NCBI GenBank assembly: GCA_965208685.1
Contig: CBDBPL010000007.1
Coordinates: forward strand, 3,658,001-3,722,000
Direction: 5' to 3'
Length of the DNA stretch: 64,000 nucleotides
Source: JAJEFO01 sp965208685
GTDB taxonomy: Bacteria > Pseudomonadota > Alphaproteobacteria > Rhodobacterales > Rhodobacteraceae
Position 1 is the stretch's first letter. Each line of letters starts with the position of its first letter. Positions 33,246 through 40,514 of this stretch are shown here, one piece after another. The position numbers and the translations under genes were made by a program. The notes under the pieces were generated by a model that was not told where the DNA came from, did not search any database, and saw only the letters and a program-made list of their open reading frames with translations.

Positions 33246-33550
33246 CAGACTGCCTCCCCAGTTGTCTTGGCAAAGCGGACCTTCTTGCCGTCCTCGAACC
33301 GAAACCCGACCCGCGTGGCCTTGCCGTTGCCGTCAATCAGCGCGAGGTTCGAGAGGTCGATCGGCATTGCCTTGGGCTGACGTCCGCCCTGATCGGTCTG
33401 GGTCTGTCGCTGGTGCCGGACGGCGATGTTCAGCCCGCTGATCACGGCCTTGCCTTGCTTGGGCAGGACTTGGGAAATCTCGCCCTCCCTGCCCTTGTCC
33501 TTGCCGGCAAGCACCACGACCCGATCGCCCTTCTTCAGTTTCGCAGCCAT
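33245..33550 (-). CDS. rplX: 50S ribosomal protein uL24
   Basis: Assembly-initiating large-subunit protein, 101 residues, with the KOW segment KKGDRVVVLAGKDKGREGEI near the start. The rest (GLNIAVRHQRQTQTDQGGRQ) binds 23S rRNA. It lies one base after rplN and overlaps rplE by one base. Confidence 0.97.
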   Translation of the reverse strand: MAAKLKKGDRVVVLAGKDKGREGEISQVLPKQGKAVISGLNIAVRHQRQTQTDQGGRQPKAMPIDLSNLALIDGNGKATRVGFRFEDGKKVRFAKTTGEAV

Positions 33551-33551
33551 G

Positions 33552-33920
33552 TCACAGCACCTCCGGAGCCAGCGAAATGATCTTCATGAAGTGCTTCGCC
33601 CGAAGCTCCCGCACGACCGGCCCGAAGATGCGGGTGCCGATCGGCTCGTTGTTGTTGGTGATGATGACGGCGGCGTTCCGGTCAAAGCGGATGGCCGTGC
33701 CGTCATCACGTCGCACTTCCTTGGCGGTGCGTACGACAACTGCCCTGCGGATGTCGCCTTTCTTGACGCGACCGCGCGGAATGGCTTCCTTGACAGAAAC
33801 GACGATGACGTCGCCCACGGACGCGTATTTTCGCTTGGAACCGCCGAGAACCTTGATGCACTGAACGCGGCGGGCGCCGCTGTTGTCAGCAACATCCAGA
33901 TTGGTCTGCATCTGGATCAT
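33552..33920 (-). CDS. rplN: 50S ribosomal protein uL14
   Basis: Large-subunit protein at the subunit interface, 122 residues. It begins MIQMQTNLDVADNSGARRVQ and carries the conserved VKKGDIRRAVVVRTAKEVRR and GTRIFGPVVRELR. It lies 63 bp after rpsQ. Confidence 0.98.
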   Translation of the reverse strand: MIQMQTNLDVADNSGARRVQCIKVLGGSKRKYASVGDVIVVSVKEAIPRGRVKKGDIRRAVVVRTAKEVRRDDGTAIRFDRNAAVIITNNNEPIGTRIFGPVVRELRAKHFMKIISLAPEVL

Positions 33921-33983
33921 GTGGTTTCTCCCGACCTTTGGGGACGCGGCCCCAGGGTTTCGATCAAAACGGGCACGTGAACG

Positions 33984-34214
33984 CTATTCCGCGATCACTT
34001 CCCATCGTTTGGTCCTTGACCGCGGCGCGCATTCCTGGATGCGCACGACGTCTCCAACCCTGGAAGTGTCCGCCGCGTCATGCGCGCGGTACTTCTTGGT
34101 CCGACGCACGGTCTTCTGCAGGAGCGGATGCTTGAAGCGGCGCTCGACATTGACCGTGACGGTCTGTGCATTCGCGTCAGAGATCACGACGCCTTGGAGA
34201 ACTCTCTTGGGCAT
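33984..34214 (-). CDS. rpsQ: 30S ribosomal protein uS17
   Basis: Primary 16S rRNA-binding protein with an OB fold, 76 residues: MPKRVLQGVVISDANAQTVT, VERRFKHPLLQKTVRRTKKY and VGDVVRIQECAPRSRTKRW. It is directly adjacent to rpmC with no intergenic base. Confidence 0.97.
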   Translation of the reverse strand: MPKRVLQGVVISDANAQTVTVNVERRFKHPLLQKTVRRTKKYRAHDAADTSRVGDVVRIQECAPRSRTKRWEVIAE

Positions 34215-34427
34215 CTATCCGGCCTCCGTCACCGCCGCTGCCGCGGCCTTCTCGTTGAGGACCGTCTTGACGCGCGCCGTGTCCCGACGGACCTTGCGCA
34301 TGCGGGCCGTGTTGTCCAGCTGGTTGGTGGCCTGCTGGAACCGGAGGTTGAATGCCTCCTTCTTGAGGCTTGCCAGCTCGTCGCGAAGCTGGTCGGGAGT
34401 CTTCTCCCGCAATTCACTGGCGTCCAT
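34215..34427 (-). CDS. rpmC: 50S ribosomal protein uL29
   Basis: Two-helix protein at the exit tunnel that contacts signal recognition particle and trigger factor; 70 residues starting MDASELREKTPDQLRDELAS, with FNLRFQQATNQLDNTARMRK. AAAGGA lies nine bases before the ATG. It is the first gene of a new transcription unit: 314 bp and a promoter separate it from the oxygenase gene upstream. Confidence 0.97.
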   Translation of the reverse strand: MDASELREKTPDQLRDELASLKKEAFNLRFQQATNQLDNTARMRKVRRDTARVKTVLNEKAAAAAVTEAG

Positions 34428-34510
34428 CGCCGATCATCCTTTCAACATCACCGGGAGGCCGCTTTCGCGTCACCCCTTGTGTCCGGTGGAGATCAACAGG
34501 TGAAGGGCGC

Positions 34511-34539
34511 CGTTTATGGCGGTTCCCCGCACATTGCAA
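34511..34539 (-). promoter_or_regulatory. Promoter before rpmC (spc part of the array)
   Basis: TTGCAA (34539-34534), a 17-bp spacer, and TAAACG (34516-34511) on the minus strand, about 84 bp upstream of rpmC. It would restart transcription of rpmC to rpmD after the inserted oxygenase gene. Confidence 0.6.
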
Positions 34540-34551
34540 CCCCCTTTTTCG

Positions 34552-34569
34552 CCCCTCGTTCGACAGGGG
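34552..34569 (-). terminator. Possible hairpin terminator after the oxygenase gene
   Basis: CCCCT and AGGGG enclose an 8-base loop, just upstream of the rpmC promoter and about 170 bp after the oxygenase stop. The stem is short and has no T-run on the minus strand, so this is tentative. The rest of the 34570-34741 gap shows nothing recognisable. Confidence 0.3.
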
Positions 34570-34741
34570 TCTCAAGAGACGTTCTCACCCTCCTTGCCCA
34601 CCGCACCGCTGACCCCAGGATCGGGGACAGGCGCCAGTGGCCTTCGTGAAGCGAAGAGCGCAGACACCGACCGCATCCAAGATTCGTCACGTCGACGCTG
34701 CGGCAACCCGACGGTCAGCCAGGTCAAGCACGAATTCCAGG

Positions 34742-35353
34742 CTACGTGTCCCAACGGTAGTTGAAACTGACGCTGATCCTGTCGTCTTCTGCGAGGTTCA
34801 TCGGCACTTCGTGCCTGAGCCAGCTCTCCCAGAGAAGCACGTCGCCGACAGCTGGCTGAACATAGACGAATTGTCGAAGCTCTTCCGCCGCATGCTTCTT
34901 GCGGGGAGGTGCGGCCATCATCATCGCCAGTCTCGGATCCTCGAGCTTGAGCGCCGCACTGCCTTCCGGCATTGCAACGTAGATCGTTCCGCTGATCACG
35001 CTCTGAGGATGAATGTGAGACGTGTGGATGCCGCCTTCAGGGAGGATGTTGATCCACAGGTCTTCGAGCACGAGCGGTCTGCCCTCGAGATCAAACGCCA
35101 GTTCTTCCGCAAAGTCCGCGACATGCCGATCAAGCGCATTCCGGACCTGCTCAAAGATCGGGAAGCGCCAGGGAAGGTCCGCGAGGCTGGAATGGCTCGT
35201 GTAGCCGGGGAATCCGTTCTCCTCGCACCAGCGCTGCCCGGCCTCGTCGTCATCGGCGATGGAACGGCAGGAAACCTGCAGTTCCCGGACGTCAACCTCG
35301 TCGGGAAGCCGGGCATGATAAACGCGTGTGGCAAACAGGGAGCGGATTGTCAT
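34742..35353 (-). CDS. 2OG-Fe(II) oxygenase family protein
   Basis: A 203-residue putative 2-oxoglutarate/iron-dependent dioxygenase of the TIGR02466-like group. The metal-binding motif is HIHPQS (113-118) with the following SGTIYVAMPEG, a distal His181 (WLRHEVP) and the 2OG-binding Arg192 in RISVSFNYRW. The N-terminal LFATRVYHARLPDE is typical of the family. The substrate is unknown. It lies between rplP (uL16) and rpmC (uL29) in the same direction, inside the ribosomal array. A role in modifying a ribosomal protein is possible: in E. coli an unrelated 2OG oxygenase (YcfD) hydroxylates uL16. That link is inference. Confidence 0.8.
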   Translation of the reverse strand: MTIRSLFATRVYHARLPDEVDVRELQVSCRSIADDDEAGQRWCEENGFPGYTSHSSLADLPWRFPIFEQVRNALDRHVADFAEELAFDLEGRPLVLEDLWINILPEGGIHTSHIHPQSVISGTIYVAMPEGSAALKLEDPRLAMMMAAPPRKKHAAEELRQFVYVQPAVGDVLLWESWLRHEVPMNLAEDDRISVSFNYRWDT

Positions 35354-35546
35354 GGGCAGGTGATACCGCGACGGACACGGCTTGGCGAGAACGCTCTGTC
35401 GTCCGGGACCTGCAATTCGGACACCGAGAAACCAGCCAAGACGCCCCGGGAAAGCGTCGCCAACGCGGGCACAGGTTCGGCGAGGCAGACGGCCAAGGCC
35501 CCTCCCGAACTTCCCAAGCGGCAGAAAAGACCGGATGGTCCGCGAA

Positions 35547-35960
35547 CTACCAGTCCTCGCGAACGACGGTGCGGGTCTTGACCGGAAGCTTCATCGCGGC
35601 AAGCCGCAAGGCCTCCCGGGCGACGGTGTCATTGACGCCGTCGATCTCGAACATTATGCGGCCGGGCTTCACCTTTGCAGCCCAGCGGTCGACCGAACCC
35701 TTGCCCTTTCCCATCCGGACCTCGATCGGCTTCGCCGAAATCGGCGTGTCGGGGAAAATCCGAATCCAGACGCGGCCCTGGCGCTTCATGTGCCGAGTCA
35801 TTGCCCGCCGGGCCGCCTCGATCTGCCGTGAAGTGATCCGCTCGGGCTCGATCGCCTTGAGTCCGTAAGTTCCGAAATTCAGGTCCGAGCCACCCTTGGC
35901 CTCGCCGTGGATTCGGCCCTTGTGCATCTTGCGGAACTTCGTGCGCTTTGGTTGCAGCAT
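35547..35960 (-). CDS. rplP: 50S ribosomal protein uL16
   Basis: Large-subunit protein close to the peptidyl transferase centre and A-site tRNA; 137 residues. It begins MLQPKRTKFRKMHKGRIHGE and contains ARRAMTRHMKRQGRVWIRIF and RMGKGKGSVDRWAAKVKPGR. The MGKGKG loop with the conserved arginine (the residue hydroxylated in E. coli is in this neighbourhood) is present. It lies 12 bp after rpsC and is followed by the oxygenase gene after 193 bp. Confidence 0.98.
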   Translation of the reverse strand: MLQPKRTKFRKMHKGRIHGEAKGGSDLNFGTYGLKAIEPERITSRQIEAARRAMTRHMKRQGRVWIRIFPDTPISAKPIEVRMGKGKGSVDRWAAKVKPGRIMFEIDGVNDTVAREALRLAAMKLPVKTRTVVREDW

Positions 35961-35972
35961 CTTTCCGGCTCC

Positions 35973-36683
35973 CTAGTTGCGACCACGGCCTGCGCCGCGA
36001 GGCGCGGGGCCGTCCTGCAGTTCCTGATGACGGCGGTCGCGTGCCTGCGGATCGTGTTCCATGATCTCGCCCTTGAAGATCCAGACCTTGACCCCGATGA
36101 TGCCGTAAGGAGTCGGAGCGTCCGCCAGTGCGTAGTCGACGTCCGCCCGAAGGGTGTGCAGCGGCACACGACCCTCCCTGTACCATTCCGTTCGCGCGAT
36201 CTCCGCACCGCCAAGGCGGCCGGCAACGTTCACGCGAATGCCAAGCGCACCCATGCGCATCGCGTTCTGCACGCCCCGCTTCATGGCTCGGCGGAACGAC
36301 ACGCGGCGCTCGAGCTGCTGGGCAATCGATTCGGCAACAAGCTGCGCATCAAGCTCGGGCTTGCGCACCTCGACTACGTTGAGGTGCAATTCGCTTTCCG
36401 TCATGCTTGCAAGCTTGCGACGCAGCGATTCTATGTCCGCACCCTTCTTGCCGATGATGACGCCCGGCCGCGCCGTGTGGACGGTTACGCGGCACTTCTT
36501 GTGCGGCCGCTCGATGATGACGCGCGAAACGCCCGCCTGCTTGCACTCTTCCTTGATGAACGCGCGCATCTCTACGTCCTCGAGCAGCAGATCCCCGTAC
36601 TCCTTGGTGTTCGCGTACCAGCGGCTGTCCCAGGTCCGATTGATCTGCAAACGCATTCCGATCGGGTTGACTTTCTGTCCCAT
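35973..36683 (-). CDS. rpsC: 30S ribosomal protein uS3
   Basis: Head protein at the mRNA entry site with helicase activity, 236 residues. It starts MGQKVNPIGMRLQINRTWDS, has the KH domain with GVIIGKKGADIESLRRKLA, and ends in a disordered basic tail. Its ATG overlaps the rplV stop by one base (TAATG). A long upstream extension in the same frame is an artefact over rplV and rpsS. Confidence 0.98.
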   Translation of the reverse strand: MGQKVNPIGMRLQINRTWDSRWYANTKEYGDLLLEDVEMRAFIKEECKQAGVSRVIIERPHKKCRVTVHTARPGVIIGKKGADIESLRRKLASMTESELHLNVVEVRKPELDAQLVAESIAQQLERRVSFRRAMKRGVQNAMRMGALGIRVNVAGRLGGAEIARTEWYREGRVPLHTLRADVDYALADAPTPYGIIGVKVWIFKGEIMEHDPQARDRRHQELQDGPAPRGAGRGRN

Positions 36684-37063
36684 TACGCTTGCTCCTCGAC
36701 CTGGCGGACCTTGATGGTTAGCTCGGAGAACGGCTTCTTGATCCGACCGAAGCGACCGCGTGCCCGCGGGCGACCACGCTTCATCACGAGGTTCTTTCCC
36801 ACATACGCCTCGACCACGACCAGTTCGTCCACGTCCAGGCTGTGGTTGTTCTCCGCATTGGCGATTGCGGCCTGCAGGCACTTCCTTACGTCGATTGCAA
36901 TCCGCCGCTTCGAGAAAGCGAGATCGGACATGGCCTTCTCGACCTTCTTGCCTCGGATCATTGCCGCGACCAGATTCAGCTTTTGAGGCGACGTGCGTAG
37001 CATTCGCGTCTTTGCCATCGCCTCGTTTTCCGCCACGCGGCGCGGATTCTTGCCCTTGCCCAT
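36683..37063 (-). CDS. rplV: 50S ribosomal protein uL22
   Basis: Lines the exit tunnel of the large subunit; 126 residues with an N-terminal MGKGKNPRRVAENEAMAKTR typical of Rhodobacterales, then LRTSPQKLNLVAAMIRGKKV and the tunnel-tip hairpin with MKRGRPRARGRFGRI. It lies 3 bp after rpsS and overlaps rpsC. Confidence 0.97.
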   Translation of the reverse strand: MGKGKNPRRVAENEAMAKTRMLRTSPQKLNLVAAMIRGKKVEKAMSDLAFSKRRIAIDVRKCLQAAIANAENNHSLDVDELVVVEAYVGKNLVMKRGRPRARGRFGRIKKPFSELTIKVRQVEEQA

Positions 37064-37066
37064 GGC

Positions 37067-37345
37067 CTAGTTCCTCTTTGCCTTCTTGTCGGCCGCGTGA
37101 CCATAGTAGGTTCGCGTCGGGGAATACTCGCCGAATTTCTGGCCAATCATCTCTTCGGTCACCAGAACCGGAATGTGCTTCCGGCCGTTGTACACCCCGA
37201 AGGTCAGTCCGACGAATTGCGGCAGGATTGTTGAACGGCGGGACCAGATCTTGATGACCTCGTTCCGTCCCGACTCTCGTGACTTTTCGGCCTTCTTGAG
37301 GACATGGCTGTCGACGAAAGGTCCTTTCCAAACTGAACGGCTCAT
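37067..37345 (-). CDS. rpsS: 30S ribosomal protein uS19
   Basis: Head protein of the small subunit contacting uS13, 92 residues: MSRSVWKGPFVDSHVLKKAE, WSRRSTILPQFVGLTFGVYN and KFGEYSPTRTYYGHAADKKA. It lies 3 bp after rplB and 3 bp before rplV. Confidence 0.98.
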   Translation of the reverse strand: MSRSVWKGPFVDSHVLKKAEKSRESGRNEVIKIWSRRSTILPQFVGLTFGVYNGRKHIPVLVTEEMIGQKFGEYSPTRTYYGHAADKKAKRN

Positions 37346-37348
37346 GTG

Positions 37349-38191
37349 CTAGCGTCTCTTCTTCCGGGCGTGGCGCGAACGCAGGATCAGCTTCGACGAC
37401 GCCTTGTTCTTGTTGCGGGTGCGTGCGCCCTTGGTCGGCTTGCCCCATGGGCTGACCGGATGGCGACCGCCCGAAGTCCGGCCTTCTCCGCCGCCATGAG
37501 GGTGGTCGACCGGGTTCATGACGACGCCGCGCACGCTTGGCCGCTTGCCCAGGTTTCGGTTGCGGCCAGCCTTGCCCAGGTTCGTGTTTGAATTGTCCGG
37601 GTTGGAGACCGCACCGACCGTCGCCATGCACTCCTGGCGCACCATGCGGAGTTCGCCCGAGGAGAGCCTGATCTGGGCATAGCCTCCATCGCGACCGACG
37701 AACTGCGCGTACGAACCTGCCGCCCGCGCAATTTGCCCGCCCTTGCCTGGCTTGAGCTCGATATTGTGGACGATGGTGCCGATCGGCATGCCCGTGAACG
37801 GCATCGCATTGCCTGGCTTGACGTCGACCTTGCCGCCGGAAACGACCTTGTCTCCGACACCGAGTCTTTGCGGCGCGATGATGTACGCCTGCTCGCCGTC
37901 CGTGTACTCGATCAGCGCAACAAAGGCCGTCCGGTTCGGATCGAACTCGATCCGGACCACCGTCGCCTCCATGTCGCGCTTGGTCCGCTTGAAGTCAATG
38001 ATGCGGTAGAGGCGCTTCGCGCCCCCGCCACGACGCCGCATCGTGATCCGTCCGGTGTTGTTCCGACCAGCCTTCTTTGCCAGGCCCTCCGTCAGGGACT
38101 TGACCGGCCGGCCGCTCCAAAGCTCCGAACGGTCGATCAGCACCAGCCCTCGCTGGCCCGGCGTCGTCGGATTGTACGACTTGAGTGCCAT
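37349..38191 (-). CDS. rplB: 50S ribosomal protein uL2
   Basis: Core large-subunit protein needed for peptidyl transfer and subunit joining, 280 residues. It starts MALKSYNPTTPGQRGLVLID. It contains GRITMRRRGGGAKRLYRIID and the universally conserved VMNPVDHPHGGGEGRTSGG near the C-terminus. The start at 38191 is set by homology. It lies 90 bp after rplW, with a hairpin in between. Confidence 0.98.
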   Translation of the reverse strand: MALKSYNPTTPGQRGLVLIDRSELWSGRPVKSLTEGLAKKAGRNNTGRITMRRRGGGAKRLYRIIDFKRTKRDMEATVVRIEFDPNRTAFVALIEYTDGEQAYIIAPQRLGVGDKVVSGGKVDVKPGNAMPFTGMPIGTIVHNIELKPGKGGQIARAAGSYAQFVGRDGGYAQIRLSSGELRMVRQECMATVGAVSNPDNSNTNLGKAGRNRNLGKRPSVRGVVMNPVDHPHGGGEGRTSGGRHPVSPWGKPTKGARTRNKNKASSKLILRSRHARKKRR

Positions 38192-38242
38192 GCTTCCTGT
38201 CTTCCGTCTGCCTTGGGTCAGTGACCCGGTTTCAAACAAGCT

Positions 38243-38263
38243 CGGCCCCCTTCATGGGGGCCG
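38243..38263 (-). terminator. Intercistronic hairpin rplW-rplB
   Basis: CGGCCCCC and GGGGGCCG form an 8-bp stem around TTCAT, 18 bp after the rplW stop. No T-run follows. It is probably an mRNA stability or processing element rather than a full terminator, since rplB has no visible promoter. Confidence 0.5.
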
Positions 38264-38281
38264 TGCATTCGCGGCCTTCTA

Positions 38282-38578
38282 TCAGAGACCGGTGGTTACG
38301 TCTATCGTGTTGCCTTCTTCAAGCATCACGTATGCCTTCTTCACGTCCTTGCGGCGACCGCTGTTGCCGCGGAACCGCTTGGCCTTTCCCTTCGTGATCG
38401 TCGTGTTCACCGCTTTCACCTTCACGCCGAAGAGACCTTCGACGGCCTCCTTGATCTGGGGCTTGGTGCTGTCCATCGCCACTTCGAACACCACGGCACC
38501 GCTCTCGGACGCCATGGTCGACTTCTCGGTGACAACCGGTTTCCGGATCACCTCGTACTGGTCTGCGGTCGCGCTCAT
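38282..38578 (-). CDS. rplW: 50S ribosomal protein uL23
   Basis: Exit-tunnel protein that docks trigger factor and SRP; 98 residues with YEVIRKPVVTEKSTMASES and LFGVKVKAVNTTITKGKAKR. Its start overlaps the rplD stop by four bases, indicating translational coupling. Confidence 0.97.
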   Translation of the reverse strand: MSATADQYEVIRKPVVTEKSTMASESGAVVFEVAMDSTKPQIKEAVEGLFGVKVKAVNTTITKGKAKRFRGNSGRRKDVKKAYVMLEEGNTIDVTTGL

Positions 38579-39195
38579 CTCAATCGGGCCTCCAGAGCTT
38601 CGACACCCGCCTTCGTGATCACCAGCGTGTCACTTCGCAGGATGTCATAGACATTGGCGCCCATGGACGGCAGCACGTCGACATCGGGCAGGTTGGAGGC
38701 GGCCAGCGCGAAATTCTGGTCCACCTCGGCACCGTCAATGATCAGGGCGCGCCTCCATCCAAGATCCCGGACCTTCTTGGCAAGGATCCCCGCCTTGGGC
38801 TCATTCGCGGTTGCCGCATCCAAAATGACCAGATTTCCGGTCGCGGCCTTCGACGACAGCGCGTGGCGCAGGCCGAGCTTCCTGAACTTCTTGGTCAGCT
38901 TGTGAGCGTGGCTGCGCGGCGTCGGGCCCTTGTAGACGCCGCCCTTGCGGAAAATGGGTGCGTTCCGGTCGCCGTGGCGCGCCCCGCCCGTCCCCTTCTG
39001 GCGATAGATCTTGTTCCTGGCGTAGCTGGTTTCGGATCGGGTCTTGGCCTTGTGCGTGCCGGCTTGAGCCTTGTTCCTTTGCCAGCGGACGACACGGTGC
39101 AAGATGTCTGCGCGGGGTTCGAGGCCGAATATCTCGTCTCCGAGCTCGACCGACCCGGCCGTCTTCCCGTCGAGCTTGATCACGTCGAGTTTCAT
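38575..39195 (-). CDS. rplD: 50S ribosomal protein uL4
   Basis: Large-subunit protein with an extended loop in the tunnel, 206 residues. The loop holds RNKIYRQKGTGGARHGDRNA, and the globular part has GWRRALIIDGAEVD and ILRSDTLVITKAGVEALEARL. In E. coli uL4 autoregulates the S10 operon; no matching leader was identified here. It overlaps rplC and rplW by four bases each. Confidence 0.98.
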   Translation of the reverse strand: MKLDVIKLDGKTAGSVELGDEIFGLEPRADILHRVVRWQRNKAQAGTHKAKTRSETSYARNKIYRQKGTGGARHGDRNAPIFRKGGVYKGPTPRSHAHKLTKKFRKLGLRHALSSKAATGNLVILDAATANEPKAGILAKKVRDLGWRRALIIDGAEVDQNFALAASNLPDVDVLPSMGANVYDILRSDTLVITKAGVEALEARLR

Positions 39196-40082
39196 TCCTC
39201 ACCGTCCTTCCGTTCCGCCTTTCTGGAATCGGCAGTTCCTGCTTCGGCGGCCTCGGCTTCTGCCACCTTGTCCAGTTTCGCCGCCCTGGCTTCCGCTGCG
39301 TCGAGGGCTGCCTGTTCAGCCTCTGCGGCCCCTGCTGCAGCGGCTTCCGCTTCTGCTGCGGCAGCTTCAGCAGCTTCCTCTGCGGCCCTTGCGGCGGCAG
39401 CTGCGTCCGACTTGAGCGCGGCAGGGAGGATCACGTTGTCCGGCACCGGCTTCTTGACGGCGTCATTTATCGTGACCCATCCGCCCTTGGATCCCGGAAC
39501 CGCTCCCTTGACCATGATCAGGCCACGATCTGCATCCGTGCGAACAACCTGAAGATTCTGCGTCGTCACCCGCACGGCTCCCATTTGGCCTGCCATCTTC
39601 TTGCCCTTGAACACGCGTCCCGGATCCTGGCACTGGCCGGTCGACCCATGAGCCCGATGACTGATCGAGACCCCGTGCGAAGCGCGCAGGCCACGAAAGT
39701 TGTGGCGTTTCATGGCTCCGGCAAAGCCCTTGCCGATCGACGTGCCGCTCACGTCAACGAACTGGCCTTCAAAATAGTGGTTCGCCGTGATCTCTTCGCC
39801 CACTTCGATCAGGTTTTCCGGGTCGACGCGGAATTCCGCGATCTTCCGCTTGGGTTCCACCTTTGCAGCGGCAAAGTGGCCTCGCATGGCCTGCGAGGTC
39901 CGCTTGGCCCTGGCCGCGCCCGCTCCGAGCTGAACGGCTGCATATCCGTCCCGTTCGGGCGTGCGCTGTGCAACCACCTGGAGCTTGTCCAACAGGAGCA
40001 CGGTCACGGGAACCTGCTTCCCGTCATCCATGAATAGCCGGGTCATGCCGACCTTTTTTGCGATTACACCGGAGCGCAACAT
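39192..40082 (-). CDS. rplC: 50S ribosomal protein uL3 with long Ala/Glu-rich tail
   Basis: Assembly initiator near the peptidyl transferase centre. Residues 1 to about 222 are a normal uL3: MLRSGVIAKKVGMTRLFMDD, the KGFAGAMKRHNFRG loop, SHRAHGSTGQ and KMAGQMGAVRVTTQNLQVV. About 74 further residues (from LKSDAAAAARAAEEA) are almost entirely Ala, Glu, Asp and a few Lys, predicted helical or coiled. Similar but shorter tails occur in some alphaproteobacteria. The glutamine in GQCQDPGR, methylated in E. coli, is present. Confidence 0.97.
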   Translation of the reverse strand: MLRSGVIAKKVGMTRLFMDDGKQVPVTVLLLDKLQVVAQRTPERDGYAAVQLGAGAARAKRTSQAMRGHFAAAKVEPKRKIAEFRVDPENLIEVGEEITANHYFEGQFVDVSGTSIGKGFAGAMKRHNFRGLRASHGVSISHRAHGSTGQCQDPGRVFKGKKMAGQMGAVRVTTQNLQVVRTDADRGLIMVKGAVPGSKGGWVTINDAVKKPVPDNVILPAALKSDAAAAARAAEEAAEAAAAEAEAAAAGAAEAEQAALDAAEARAAKLDKVAEAEAAEAGTADSRKAERKDGEE

Positions 40083-40095
40083 CTGATCGCTCTCC

Positions 40096-40410
40096 CTATA
40101 CGGAAATCTGGACGTCCACGCCTGCCGCGAGGTCGAGCTTCATGAGCGCGTCCACCGTCTGTGGCGTCGGATCGACAATGTCGAGAAGGCGCTTGTGCGT
40201 CCTGATCTCGAACTGGTCCCGTGATTTCTTGTCAACATGCGGGCCGCGAAGGACCGTGAACTTCTCGATCTCGTTCGGCATCGGAATCGGGCCACGCACG
40301 GTCGCGCCGGTGCGCTTCGCCGTGCTCACGATTTCCTGCGTCGAGGCATCAAGCACACGATAATCGAACGCCTTCAGGCGGATCCGGATGTTCTGGCTGG
40401 CAACTGCCAT
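40096..40410 (-). CDS. rpsJ: 30S ribosomal protein uS10
   Basis: Small-subunit protein that also binds NusB in antitermination; 104 residues including QNIRIRLKAFDYRVLDAS and GPIPMPNEIEKFTVLRGPHV. It is the first gene of the S10 cluster but only 104 bp after tuf, so it may be cotranscribed with the str genes. A hairpin lies in the gap. Confidence 0.98.
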   Translation of the reverse strand: MAVASQNIRIRLKAFDYRVLDASTQEIVSTAKRTGATVRGPIPMPNEIEKFTVLRGPHVDKKSRDQFEIRTHKRLLDIVDPTPQTVDALMKLDLAAGVDVQISV

Positions 40411-40432
40411 TGTCTTGTCCTTTCGTTGAGAG

Positions 40433-40451
40433 GTGGAGCCTGCGGCTCCAC
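40433..40451 (-). terminator. Intercistronic hairpin tuf-rpsJ
   Basis: GTGGAGCC and GGCTCCAC pair around a 3-base loop, 64 bp after the tuf stop and 23 bp before rpsJ. There is no T-run. It is a candidate processing or partial termination signal at the str/S10 boundary. Confidence 0.5.
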
Positions 40452-40514
40452 TTCGAACTCTTTCCGGGCCTTGCCCGAACTGCGGCGCTCCCGCGGCTTA
40501 TGGGCGCTCCGTTG

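Noticed and set aside
34552..34569. tRNA-like arm (CCCCT, GTTCGAC loop, AGGGG)
   Set aside because: No acceptor, anticodon or D arm is found around it; the loop is one base too long.
35973..37631. Long rpsC reading frame of 552 codons
   Set aside because: The part upstream of the ATG at 36683 overlaps rplV, rpsS and rplB in another frame and has no uS3 similarity.
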